64,000 nt of DNA, from the NCBI GenBank assembly GCA_002224055.1, contig AZLU01000135.1, positions 40,384 to 104,383 of the forward strand, written 5' to 3'. How positions within the stretch are numbered: the stretch's first letter is position 1; the number at the start of each line of letters is the position of its first letter. Positions 33,569-46,136 of this stretch are shown piece after piece. The translations under genes were made by a program, and so were the position numbers. Under the pieces are notes generated by a model. That model saw only the letters and a program-made list of their open reading frames with translations. It was not told the origin of the DNA and searched no databases. Origin of the DNA: Pezizomycotina sp. ARF18. Taxonomy: Eukaryota; Ascomycota.

Positions 33569-36500
33569 AGATTTGAAAGATGCAGCGCTCTCGTCTACTT
33601 GAGACAGCTCTGCTTATAAAATTCGTGAATTTACGCCTTCTCGGAATACCGCGCGTAAGTTAAAGCTGACCCCTCTCAAGAGGGACAATCATGTCGACGT
33701 TGACGCCGCTTGAAGTCCGGACATCGCAGAGAGAAATGGCTGGCGGTTGGGATGCGCCGTGAACGTCGTTATTCTTGAAACGGTAGCGAGGGATGGAAGG
33801 CGGTATCGCAAAGGTCCATGTATTCTCCCTCCATTTTCTGCCGTACCTCCGATGATCTTCAAGAATTTTATTCGGCCGATGATTGAGAATAGTCATTCGC
33901 CAGCTGATCCCACGTAACCCGGGTTGAGGGCGCCATCTCATTCATCAGATCCTTACGACTCAAAATTTGCACTACAAAAGAGTTAAGTAGATGCCTTCAT
34001 GGAGAATAGGTAAGTGGAAAGCAGTCTTAGGATAAATTGCATCCGAGCGCTCGACGTCCCCGTGTTTGTGTGGTCGGTTCTAAGAAGCCGGTTCGACTCT
34101 TCGAGGAATCGTGACATAACCTTCCCTTGTCTAATACGAATCGAATCATTGAAAAACAAAATAATAATAAATAAATAAACAAAGGAAAGCGAAAGTCGAG
34201 AATGAATCGGAATTCTCAGCATGTGCGGAGTGTGGGACCTCCGCAAGTTGAAGAAGATTTAAAGTTGCCGTTGCTACCGCTCAAGAACTGGCCTTCTATT
34301 GGTGTGGTTTGTTAATATAAAGTGCATTCCAAGACCACCTCAACACCACCGGGGCTGCTGCGATCCGGAGCTGGCAAGTCCATCATCGAAAGACCTTCGG
34401 GACTCTCTCTGGAGCTCCTCTTTGAGGCTTTGCCGGAAAGGTTTCTTGTGCTGTTAGGAAACTGGACAGTGACCGTCGGCAAGCGCGAATGCTTCAGGTT
34501 ATCCAGAAGAGACATTTTGTGGGTAGGTGTCGGGTGAAACCACATCGCCGGGGCGACCTTTTGCAACGGGCACACGCCCCGTTTCGTCGGTGATGACATC
34601 CAAGCCGAGTGTAAACATCATCCATCGAGGGTCGTTCCCCAACTTCACGCTCAAAGTTTCCCACAAGCTGATCGTTGATCTAGGAGGTGATGTTAACAAA
34701 GGTTTGCGCTACAAATGGAATTTATGATTTTATAAAGGGGAATCATGGGTCTTAATACCGTCTAGAAGCAAATCACAGATAGCAAACAAGTCAGCAACAT
34801 ACAAAAAAAGTGAAAGAATAGAAGGAGAGAATGAGGCAAAGTGTAAAGACCATACTCGAGGCTCGGCCGTCAAAGAGCAATCCTGTCCTTCCTTCGTATA
34901 CCATACCGTTTGCCAAAAGGGTTCCACAAACACATCTCTTCTTATGCAGGGCTTGATTTGACGCAAAACTTGACAAGATACAACGAGAAGATTACACAGC
35001 GGCAAGAAGTCTCATCGACGATGCAGTTTGCACACCGCTCACACGAGTTGCCACACGTACAGTTCAAAACCCGTGGTCCGGTCCGATGAAACATCGCCAG
35101 CAAGCGCGGTGAGCCACAGACCGGAGACGCTTAGTACTAGAAGAGAATAACGGAGCTCGTTCGCGACCGCGTTCCACGCTTTCCGGAGTGACTCTAGAGG
35201 AAATTTAAACCCCCCGTTATCAAGCCGTTTTATGGGCGACGGCAAGAGTTTTTATGAAAGAGCTGGAGATATTCAAAATTTGGGCTGGTAACCTGAATGG
35301 GAGGGATGGGATTGTGATGGGTCGATATCAACGCAGGTGAGCACAAGACAGGGGACGTGAAAGGTAAGCGGGGACTGTAAGGCCTCAATGGGATTAGTGA
35401 CATGAGCACAAAACTAATAGAAAGGGATCATACCTACGAAATTGTTGGACAATCTAGAAAAGGGAGCGAGTAACCGATTAGGTTATGAAGAGTTATATCG
35501 CATTTGTCGTAAAGCATGGCTTGCAGAGATCGTGATCGCATGTTGTTGAAATGGTTTTTCTTCAATTGGTAGTCGCTCTACAGATACGTATTCATTAGAC
35601 CTTGCGCCGAAACAATCTCTAGAATTGCTACTCGGCGCGTAGCGGCCTCGAATTGAGCATGGAGTGACGGTTTTTAAACAACAAAAGGAAGAAGCATTAT
35701 CGAAATGCAGGTATTGAGATTGGCGCAGCGAATCGTCGAATGTGCAGTTATTGCATTTTGCCTACTCGCAATGGGGGAAAACCTTGAACCGGGTGGTGGA
35801 GGCAGGTTCTCTTCTGTTTTCGTTCAAATTGATTTCGGTTCGACCCTCGAAACGGATTAAGGGAGAATTTTATTTTGCCGCGTGGTGGAAAGGGAATGGG
35901 GCCCTCGAATGCCGGGGAAAGTTCTTGGATGATAGGTTTAACTATGTTCTGTCGGTTCGGCATTTTGTAGCCAAGAAGCTCCAAAAGCCCTGCCTTGCCT
36001 GGGGTCCCAGGTCATAGTCGTTTACCATTCGCTTTCTGTGTTAGGCGCCTAGGACCCGTTTCAGCTGCGAAGTCGGTCTCCGCGCCTTACTGTCGAAGGC
36101 GACTGGATAATAGCCCGTATTGAGCTCCTCTTTGAGGCGCTGCGGCGGGGGAGATGAAGAGTATTTGAATTAGTTGCAATGTTCTAAGGGTCGGGAGAAC
36201 TCGTGAGAATGTTCGGGAAGATAGTGTAAGACGTAATAGACCGTTTCATGCACGACGGGGCACGCATCAGTAGCTTCTGGCTCTCTCGAATAGCTGGATT
36301 GTAGAATGTTCAAGGAATTTCGATCGCGCGATGAGCTTTAACGTTAATTTGTAATATAGATTCGGCACTCGTTCGAAAGTACCGAAGGGCTGTTGCACCC
36401 GCAATGACACCTGACCTTCGAGATCCTTGACAGCTGCCCATGTAAGAGCAGGAGCGATACTTCGCCTTGACGTTGAGGATGCGGGCCAGGAATCTTGTTA

Positions 36501-39500
36501 TGCATCACGGCCAGCGTCGAGGTTGAATTGCCTGGTCGTATAACATCGTGCTTATCCCAACCTAAGCGGTGTTGCTTTTGCACGACATAGGAGACCAAAA
36601 GAAAAATCAAAAAAGAAAGATAGCAAGATTCGAATTTCCTCACGACTGCTTTCAGCTATGCTAAGGGTCTCTACCATACGTGCACTTTTAAAGAGTAAAG
36701 TTATTAGGATCCCGTGCCTTGCCGCTGGCCGAACCAATCGACGTTTATCGCTGGTTGATGCATTTCTGCGAAAAGTTGCCCGGGGGACCTTTCCAGCCTC
36801 TGTGTTGCACTGTGATGAATAGAATTAGAAAACTCCTTCGGACCCTAGCTTCCTATCGGGGAACATTGTAAGGAGGCTTACTGTTCTTGTCCGCTGGCTA
36901 ATCGTAAAATGATTCGTCAAAATCTCGACAGTCTTCCTCACTATCGTCTATGTAAAGTTCGGTTATTTCCTCGTAGTCTTGTTGCCGCCATGATCATCGT
37001 GGCTTGATGAGGTCTGTCTCTGAAGGCAGATGTGAGCGGAGAAAGCATCGGGATGTTATCACTATCTTTGCATCAGAACGATAGAACTATAACTGTAAAT
37101 CATATATCTCCAGAGCTTTTCTGACGAAGCATACCGTGCATGTGTACGAACTTTGCAATTTGGTGGCTGTTAGTTGCGTAAGCCTCAACGCCCAATCGGT
37201 TCCGTACTTTATTAGAGTATTATACTCCTTACCTACAAAAAAGCCCTTAGTAAATTTTTCCAATGCCTGTTCGCCGAGGTTTCTCTGATTGTTGTGCCAT
37301 GGTTCTCGGACATCGCGGGAAGGCGGATCACGAACCTTCTGCTAAGCGTCGTGATTGGTTTGTTCGACATAGCCGAGAAGTAATGGAGAAATATATAGGC
37401 AAGCCGTGAGATATATTCCATGTATGATATTCATATATCACAAATATCACAGCTCAAATCTCTTCGACTCGGAGAGCGGTGCAACTGGAACATTCCCTTT
37501 TCTCTCATGACTGTTATTATTCGGGAGCTCCCTACCTCGGGAGCCTAATAAATGGTGTATAATGATTGTTTGCTACACCATACGTTAAGGCTACAACCAG
37601 CACGGGAGGGAATTTGTAGACTTGATAGATTAACCTGAGCTCAACTTAAAGATCCCAAACGGAAACTGGATGCCATTTGTGGTTACGAATGACGATCGAG
37701 ATGGAGAGTCAATGGCTTCGAAAACGATGGGAGTCGTTCGTTGTTTGTCTTGGAATGGAAACTGTAGGTCGTCTGGAATTCCAGTAGAAGTTCTGGATAG
37801 TTGTTCTCGTCCTGGCGTCGAAGTTCACGATCTTGCCATCGCCTCGTTTTTGTTCCACAACTAGCTCCGGCACGATCGAATCCAGTCTTGGAAAAATCAA
37901 GCGATGAGAGAAATGTAGCCGTCTTCGCAACGCGTTTGAGAATAGTTGATATTGAGAAGTCGATTTTGCTCTGGCTACAAACTATACTATGTAGTAAAAC
38001 TTTCGATCTGATCCAAGTAGCGCCACGAGGCAGTTGAGATTCCTTTGACGCGAAGCCGAGGAGAAAGTAAAGTTAATAGATCCTCCTTAGTGTACTGTAT
38101 TGGCTCCGAGCCAGGAACTAACGCTTTCAAGGTCAGCGTCTTGTAGCTTTATGCAGCCAGATGATTTGGGCCGGCGTTTGTGGAAATGGAACCTAATGCA
38201 ATGGAATAAACGACTTTAGGCAGCGCGAAATTGGCTAGACTTAGCGAGCAATCGCCTCATCCCTTTCCGGCCGCCATTAGACGGAATGCTTGCTCGATAA
38301 ACCTGAAGGGTCGGTTTTGAAGTATCTTCTTGGTATTAATTCTACATGATCGATCCAGCGTCGAGCAAGGTCTAGGTATCGGTTCCCGTGTTGAGGGCCC
38401 AATGCCGCCTTCACACATAACCTGGGAATCGAAACGGGAACACCTAGAGGTCTTGCATGCATCGATGGCTCGTTGGTTCCACAACCCCAATGCTGCTGGA
38501 TTGCCAGGAGCCATTACGACGGGTCGAGGGAATATGCGATAATGGATCCGTATCCTCGTCAAGCACAGACCAAAATTGCACAAGGGCTATGCGTGATCGG
38601 TGAATCCCTTGCGCTTTGGTTTGGAGAAGAATACGACAGGATATCTCCCTGGTGATTGAATACGAGAACTCGAGAAAAGTTCATATTGGTACCCAGCACG
38701 GTTCAATTCTCATTGGAACGGGAGCGTATACGCCGTACCATATTTATAGGCGTGGTATATATCAAGTGGTATTAATGTAGCGAGTATTGTTCATGAGGTT
38801 CCATATGGCTAAATTGTTAAGTACCCTATCAAACCATGGGCAAAAGGTATTATATCTTCAGGCAACCATGACGTCCTTCGGATAATGGATGACTATCGGT
38901 CGGAAGAATCCCTTTGCAGCCGTAGTATAGTTAGTTCGTCGGCTTGTGTCAGAGATTGGTCCGAAAGGGTGCAGTGTAACGAAATGTGTACGCGCAATTT
39001 GAAGCGCTCAGGCTGTAAGATGAGAAGCAGTAAAGCTCGTTCGCCCGAAACATGTTGAGGCTAAAGCGTATGAGGTATTCATTTGAATATAGGGTAGTCC
39101 TAATTAAACGTCTTGCTCAGCTTTAGCAGAGTGGGTCCTGCGATCCGTCCCAACAAGTTTATCCCGTTGGGAATGCAGCCATGTGATATTTGACTAAAAT
39201 TTCGGAAATGTTGATCATTCTGGTCGCTCTTTGCAAAGGAGGCAAGGCTTCATTCCCGATCGTCTATCGGCAGTGCGTAGCTGTTCATTGACTATATTCC
39301 GGACCATAATATATGGGGCGAAGTCTTTTAGGACAGGCTAGTAAGCTAGTGACGAAACCTTCGGGTGAACGTGAAGACGATCACGGCCCGCCACAGCAAC
39401 CACGTTTATATGTGATTGTCATGCTGTTCCTAGGCGTATATGAGATTCGAGTTTTCCTTGGTTTAGCTCTTTTAATCGGTGCTTCGTAGAGGCAGTCTTG

Positions 39501-40326
39501 CAGCTTATAAGCCTTTATCTTTGTAATCTCCGTGTAATGGCGTAACAGGCACAAAAATAGAGGTCCCGATAGCTCTGAGCTTGAGCGTTGCGGGATACAA
39601 TGGGTACGAGCGGATATCGAGGTCCCTCCTCTCTCAGTATTGGGCTTCTGGTACTGCGTGCGGGCATCCAAAGTGTGCTTTAATCGTTAAAGAATGGGGA
39701 ATGTGCTGCAGTTGTGGGGCGAGGTACACTGGCAGAGCCTTTTCAATGACGAGCAGCGTACATTGAAAAAATGGAACTTGCAATGATATTGATGACTCGA
39801 GAAGGCTTAATTTGATATTGCCATCATGACGACAAATAAGATTTGGATCATGATCAAGGTTTTGAGGGTGGTCCCGCAGCGGATAGATCCTAAATGTACA
39901 TGTTCCTCAGGACGCAACGTTCAAACTATCGTAGCTTGAAGTTGGAATAATAGGTTGCGTGCAATCGGCATTGGCCGTTTGATTTTTTTGAAACCAAAAA
40001 GGTCCTGGGCCGAGAGAGTTTTCGGCTACGAATGTAATCATCTTCTTGGCTCAAAGAGATAATGATATAGGTGAGTTGTGAGATATCTCAAGGCGTTGTC
40101 GTATTCGAAGCACTTGGAGGGCAAACGGGCGGTATATCGTAAAGAAAAGCATGGCCAGCGGAGTAATTCACCGGAAGCAGATTTTCGGAGTTGCGACCGA
40201 GAGCTGATGGCGTTGATGGAAAAGTCAGCTTTTCCCGTATCTGGCCGCCCAGACAGCGTCTTACATGGTAGCGCTAGAAGCCATAAGGGTACGGTGTGTA
40301 AGGCACAGGCGTTGGGCTACCCGTAG
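33569..40326. other. Gene-poor region of about 6.8 kb
   Basis: Many short frames occur, but none combines an ATG, protein-like composition and splice context. Fragments that look somewhat coding are a minus-strand C-terminus ending at 33660 (PAISLCDVRTSSGVNVDMIV), a minus-strand piece at 34620-34500 (MMFTLGLDVITDETGRVPVA), a cysteine-rich piece at about 35105-34950, and a minus-strand piece at 38530-38257 with five cysteines. Decayed genes or very small multi-exon genes are both possible. Confidence 0.35.
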
Positions 40327-40542
40327 TCATATGGTCAGGCGTGAGTCCCCTGTCCAGAGTTCTGAACGACACGACCGGCGTGCTGCTCCACGAGCATCAT
40401 TGCGACGCAGTAGCAGCCTGCCGTAGCGGACGACGAATATCGCGACATGGAACACGATCACGAGGAACACCGTGAACGTCGAGATGAGGACAAGTGAGAT
40501 CACGCCGCAGAAGAGGTACGGCGACCAGCGACGACGTCCCAT
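40327..40542 (-). CDS. Small single-pass membrane protein, 71 residues
   Basis: The ATG at 40542 starts MGRRRWSPYLFCGVISLVLI, with a continuous hydrophobic helix through VFLVIVFHVAIFVV, followed by a basic tail (RYGRLLLRRNDARGAARRSC) and a TGA at 40327. Third codon positions are mostly G or C, unlike the chance frames around it, which supports real coding. The Arg-rich flanks on both sides leave topology uncertain. No family is recognised. It could be an exon of a larger gene. It lies 60 bp from the duplicated segment starting at 40600. Confidence 0.45.
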   Translation of the reverse strand: MGRRRWSPYLFCGVISLVLISTFTVFLVIVFHVAIFVVRYGRLLLRRNDARGAARRSCRSELWTGDSRLTI

Positions 40543-40599
40543 AAAGGGGAGTGAGAAATTTGGAGTGACATTGATCGTGCAAAAAAATTAAAATGTTTT

Positions 40600-40917
40600 G
40601 AACGAAGGGATATCGATGTTATAGGTTTGTGGTCTAGCCCGGGTCAAAGAGGAAGAGTGCAAATGTATGTTTATAACTGCGGTTCGTTAGGGAAGCTATA
40701 CCAGGTGAGGAAACATTGGCCGCTTTAGAGATTGCCTCTAAGTAGAACAAAGGAACGAAGGGATATCGGATGTTTATAGGTTTGTGGGTCTAGGCCCGGG
40801 TCAAAGAGGAAGAGTGCGAATGGTATGTGTTATAACTGCGGGGTTCGTTAGGGAAGCTATACCAGGTGAGGAGAACATTGGGCCGCTTTAGAAGAGTTGC
40901 CTCTAAGTAGAACAAAG
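40600..40917. repeat. Tandem duplicate, 153 + 165 bp, probably an assembly artefact
   Basis: The segment from GAACGAAGGG to GTAGAACAAAG occurs twice back to back: 40600-40752 and 40753-40917. The two copies align end to end. The first lacks 12 bases present in the second, mostly single G or A residues in short runs (CGATG vs CGGATG, GTGGTCT vs GTGGGTCT, GCGGTTCG vs GCGGGGTTCG). Substitutions are almost absent. This one-sided deletion pattern is typical of an error-rich read end left in an assembly and is not what old duplicates look like. Confidence 0.7.
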
Positions 40918-43900
40918 CTACAGTAGGGTCCATGCTGTGGTATAGCATTGTCAGAGCCATTGGTAACATTAGCGCTCTGAGCTGTCTGGCGCTGATCACT
41001 GAATTTCTTCCATTGGCTTGCAGTTCTTTGATGCTACAAAACATGGTTCGTGGAAAAGGAATATATAGAGACAGATTTACCGCAAAGGAGAAAATTAAGC
41101 AAAACCCTGGCCCCAACTCTAACCGTTGGTGCCATTTGTGTCGCGCATTGCTATTCGCTCTAAACCGAATAAGAGCGCTAAATCAAATCCAGTATTGTGT
41201 TCATACCGGTGCTACTTCGTCCGGAGGTCTTCCGCCGCCATTGCTACTAGGCTAAATTCGATATTAGCCATGATACTCGAACATCGCACAGGCGCTAGCT
41301 GCGAAGCGGTTTAGCTTATACGTCCTGGCTAATATAGCTAATCTTTTTAGTACGCTTCCAACAAAAACCCAACTGCATTGTCGTGTGCACCGCGCCTGCG
41401 CCGCCCACCATTTCGTTTCGAAAAAAAAATGGGAAAAATCGACATCCTTGATTTCCTTAGGTTGTTTTCCACTGGAGATTAGAATCGGGTTTTACAGAAC
41501 CGAAACAAAGAAGCGAAAGAGGACAACGTACGATGTTGCACAGATCGTCAATTTGAATTTGCATCACAGTGCTCCAAATACCAACTGCATATGTCGATCG
41601 CTAAATCCTGATTACACTGATAAACACCCTACCGCACTTCCTAAGAAGCAGAGAATAATTTCGGATTGTCTTCTTTTCCCGTCTTTTTCACACAGTACAG
41701 CCTGGAGATGAGATCTCCCCTCTTACGTTCGCATTAAGACTGCGCAGCTGCAAGCTGTAATGCAAGCTGTGACTGTAGTAAAGCGGGCTTTAGCAATAAA
41801 GTGATTACTGAGTTTTAGAGCAAAATCCTTCGCTTGGGCCTACTGAATATCATCCTTACAATAGGCTAAAGATGCAGAACAGTAGCCATGGCTAAGGCAA
41901 GGGCTTAGTTGCTGATAGGGTGCTCCAATGAGGTGAATTCGAAACATTTGCAAGGGTACTAGTACTACCGTATCACTTCTTTAGCTCAAATTATGTGACC
42001 CAAAGGCGCGTTACGGAAGTTTAGTGTTGTGCCCTTCCGGCAAATTGTGCATAGTTGTGGTCTGCAAATTTCATAGTTGATTTTGGAGAAGGATTGCTAC
42101 TCGAGTAAACACCGTTCCCGCCTTACATCCCGGCACCGGCGACTATGCTTGGCTGTATGTTATAGTTACGCTAGACGTAAAAAGATAGGCTGGTCCCAGG
42201 TGCATTAGCGAGTTAATTGCATTATGTACGTTGGTCTTAGGTACATCAGACTTGGATCGTCATGTCGGCGCTTTTTGCCAATATGGACAGTATGTCACGA
42301 TTTCCGCGTTCTTTGCTTACTTGAAAGTGATGTGGAAAGCCAGTTCTCTGGAGTGTTGCGACGCATTGTTTCGATGAATATAAACGCCTGCGGTAGAAAG
42401 TATGAAGGGGAAGTCCAGACATTACGTATAATTACGTGTGAAATGAGTATATTCCCTACCTCAAAGGAGCTGACATTATAACTGGATTGTTGGTCATGAT
42501 GCGCAAATTGAGCTCGTGGTCTTTATGACAACCGATAACAGGATTTCCCTGCGATATTTTTACTTTTTGTCACGCATGCTTACAAGCATAGCGAGTCTTG
42601 TCTTTCAAAAAGCCTCGTCGCGCTCTCCGGGGCCTAGAGTCCTGGCGCATCTTCACGTTGGTGTACCGGCGAGACGACCTGCGTACCATTGGTACATAGA
42701 AAATCTCATACCCAAGTATATTCAGACCGCTGCTGTTAGTACCAGATGATTTCTCAGGAGTAGATATAAACATCAATACAGGACAGTGTACTATCGCGCT
42801 ATAATGTACGAAAGCCGGACGCGCAAACGCTACCAACTCCCTCTGTGCTATTTTTTCTTTCGACTTCGAGTTCGAGTAGCGCGTGTAGGCTTTTCTTCGA
42901 CGATAATAAAATCTGGTCGAGGAGCTCCGGATCCAGCTCCGGATCCTTGCAATTCTGAAGGTTTACTACCGGAATACCTGCCGCTATAAGGAAGTTTAAT
43001 GCCTCAATGTCCTTGCCCTCCTACACCAACGATGGATCTAGACCGATGGCTTGTGCACGATGCCCGTTTTTCCAGCTTTCGTAGGAGTCTTAATTTTAAA
43101 GACCGTGCGGGAGACTTACACTCTTTTGTTTTCCTTACTATTTGTTTTCATCTTAAATGCTGCTGAACAAAGAAACCAGATAAAGGTTGTGGATGACTGT
43201 AGAGCGCTTCATATTTCAACGTATAGAATACGGTACTGCATCTAGACCCATTGCTCCTTGTTATAGGCTAAACGGAACAGATATGCTGAACTACCCACTT
43301 AAGTATAGTCTAAACAGAGTACGTCTACCAGTAGCATGGCACATTCTGGACCTTGGAACTTGCGGGCTCAGCTATCGCGAAAGGCGGAGGACAATTATCC
43401 GCTGAAGTTCGTAGCGTCGCCGAGCATCCAGCGATGTCATCGGGTTGCCGAGGTTCTCAATATCTAATCCCGGGAAAAACGTTTACTTCCGCAGCGGCGT
43501 TTATTTTCTCCACTCACAGCCGACTTTCCTTTCCAGCCCATGTCATCACCCACACACGTCAGTTTGTAATTCGTCCGAAAAAGTGGCCATTTCCAAAAAA
43601 AAAAGCAAGGCAGCAACCATGTAAGCAGCAAACACATTTCTTCCGAGACGTTCCGTAGCTTGTCTTAAAGAAAACGTCATCAGTAGCAACGCTCGAGCCA
43701 GTTGAAGAGATTTTATCAATCCAGGCGCGATTCTAGTGGTGTTTCTCGGTGGAGTAGTCTGCTATGAAGAAAACCCCGGAAGCCTGGCAGATCCGCTAAG
43801 TTCCGGAGTTAAATGATGGCTGTGCATGCTATGTTCCGTCCGATATCCGTGAGAAATAGGTATGATCTTAGAGCAAGATAACTGATATATATCACAATAT

Positions 43901-44012
43901 CCTACTGCTTAGACGAAAAATTATCATGTTAGTCATTACTCTCATCGATAAGCTTGGACTTAGATTTCTGCCTATTAGTACATAGGTCAAGTTAATACAA
44001 CGAAAATTCGAA
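40918..44012. other. Long intergenic stretch, no supported gene
   Basis: Frames at 40932-41255, 41385-41711, 42516-42749 and 43353-43658 were examined. They use weak starts or are contradicted by the opposite strand. No repeat or RNA gene was seen. Confidence 0.4.
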
Positions 44013-45947
44013 ATGCTGAAGCTCGACAAGTCCCGCTTCTCTCTCGAGAATATAAAATCTACATCGAAATCAACGTTTGACAAATCATGGACAACAGGGA
44101 AAAAAGGCTTTGATAAAGGATGGAAAGCGCTCGACAAGCTCGGTACTCCGATAAACGGGTTATCAAATAAACTAGGCGCGGAAGCTTTCTGGCCCATGAC
44201 GCTAGATAAGGAGGCGGAAAAAGCAGCGAGGATATTAAAGGCCTTCTTGAGTAAGTCCAACAATGTTCTCTATCTTGCTCATAGCCATGATTTGATTTAT
44301 GGCTTGGTGCTCGTTTATTAACGTGGTGGAACAATAGGCCAGCAGAAGGTGATACCTCCGACACAACCCGCGAAGGAGTACCGCAAGGGAAACAACGTGT
44401 AATAAAGCACATACCGCCTTCCGTAATTGCCAACGCAAAGGCCATCGCGGTATTCACAGCATGCCGAACGGGATTCTGGGTATCCTCGGCCGGAGGAGCA
44501 GGCGTGCTTATCCGCAGACTACAGCCCGACGATCCGCCTGCCCGATTTGACTCCATCGATCTTAACCGCGACGATAAGCCGCCAGCTTATACTCCCACAA
44601 ATGCCGGATGTCGCTTTGTGGAGGAAATCCCCACACCGCCGCAATCGCCGGAGCTCGATCCGTTTAAGAGTTCTCATTGGAGTCCGCCGAGTGGAATATT
44701 ACTACATACCGCAGCGCTGGGCTTTCTTGTCGGTGCGGATATATACGATTGCGTAATGGTATTGAACACCGACGCTGCCGTCGAGGCATTTACGAACCCG
44801 AGGTTGACGCTTGGTGCTGAGGTGAGCGTGGCTGCGGGCCGTATAGTCTCGGGGCGTATTCGACCAGAATATCGGCGGTGGTGTAAGGCACTTGAACCAG
44901 ATGCGAAGAACAGGAAAGCCACTTCCGCCGCTAACAAGAAGGAAGGCGAATCCGACCAAGTAGTATTAATGGAAGACCAGCAAGCTAGGGGAGAAGGTGG
45001 ATCGGGAGTCAAGCAAGGTGAACCTGAGAACAAGGATACAAGAACAGCGTGGGAGAAGATGAAAGACGAGCGACCGATCTGGTCGTACCTGAAATCCCGC
45101 GGGTTATACGTCGGCCTGGGACAACTAGACGGGAGCATAGTCATCGAACGCACGGATGAAAACGCTCGCTTCTACGGCGTCGAAGGCGTGAAAGTACGAC
45201 AAATATTATCCGGCGGCGTCTCAGTGCCACCAGTCTCATATACAGGCGAGGAAAACGGAAGCATCGGTGTTCACGCCTTGTGGGATGTCCTTGACGCCGT
45301 AGTCGAGCTCGCCGATGCCGAATCTGCCGCCGCCGAGACATCAAGTACGACAAGCTCGATGAACGCCGGTCTCCAAACTGCCTACGCAAAGTTTCGGGGA
45401 ATGGTCGGGAATGTTGGAACGAAGAAAGCGCAAGCTCAAGCTCCGGTTGTAGATGATCCTTTCGGAATACGTGCTTTGGAACAATCTGGTGTGACGATAG
45501 TCGAGGCGGGTCACACAAAAGAGTCGCATCCGACGAATTCGATGAAATGTTTCCACCGTCGCCAAGGACGCCCACTACTCCGCAAAGCGCTCCGCCGGTA
45601 CCAAAACGAGGTGGTAGTCTGCGAACGGTCAACGGCGGGACATGGCTGAAGAAACCCGACAGCACGACCGATAGCCCATTGCCAGCGGACAGAGAGACTA
45701 ACGCTGAATGCGACGAGCTATATGTGAACGTCTCGTTACGAAACGAAGAGGCCATTAAGAGAGCTGAGGAAGAGATCAAGGAATGGAGAAGCAGAGGGAA
45801 GAGGAGCGGAAGAAGACGGAGGAAAGGAGGGACCGGATGAAGAGGTGGAGCGACGATGGGCTACTAGAACGATCCGAAACGGGAGAGACACTATTCGACT
45901 ACGGGGAAGAGAAAAAGAAGGAAAACAGGAGGAGTACTTATAGCTAA
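44013..45947 (+). CDS. SYLF-domain (Ysc84/SH3YL1-type) lipid- and actin-associated protein
   Basis: The ATG at 44013 gives MLKLDKSRFSLENIKSTSKS. Then comes the family's N-terminal signature, FDKGWKALDKLGTPINGLSN and LGAEAFWPMTLDKEAEKAAR. An intron (GTAAGT at about 44252 to AATAG near 44339) leads to the SYLF domain proper: HIPPSVIANAKAIAVFTACR, TGFWVSSAGGAGVLIRRL, SPPSGILLHTAALGFLVGAD, then WSYLKSRGLYVGLGQLDGSI and FYGVEGVKVRQILSGGVSVP. In yeast and animals this domain binds phosphoinositides and works with the cortical actin machinery. The C-terminal tail is proline-rich (PPSPRTPTTPQSAPPVPKRG) and then strongly charged, ending FDYGEEKKKENRRSTYS with the TAA at 45945-45947. Two one-base frame changes occur in the tail (near 45530 and 45780). 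About 590 residues. The family assignment is secure. Confidence 0.85.
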
Positions 45948-46136
45948 AATTCTAAAATGCTTTCCATTTTTCATCTTAATTTGTAAATTTTTCTTCTGCG
46001 CTTTACGGTGTTTCTATGTTATGTATTGTTCTGGCGCGTTCGTAGCATTTTCTTTATGTAGATACAAAGAGGAGTTTTCATTTGATTCATCGATATTAAG
46101 AATTAAAGGACTGGAACACATCGCATCTCCGTAATC
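45948..46136. other. Short spacer between convergent genes
   Basis: AT-rich spacer holding the 3' ends of the SYLF gene and the nitronate monooxygenase gene. Confidence 0.6.

Noticed and set aside
34080-34115. tRNA-like GGTTCGACTC box
   Set aside because: No A box at the right distance and no cloverleaf can be drawn around it.
34408-36140. 17-base repeat GAGCTCCTCTTTGAGGC at 34408 and 36124
   Set aside because: Similarity does not extend beyond the exact match on either side, so a chance repeat or short shared motif is likely.
45141-45779. 212-codon minus-strand frame
   Set aside because: Lies wholly opposite the SYLF gene, whose family motifs on the plus strand are unmistakable.
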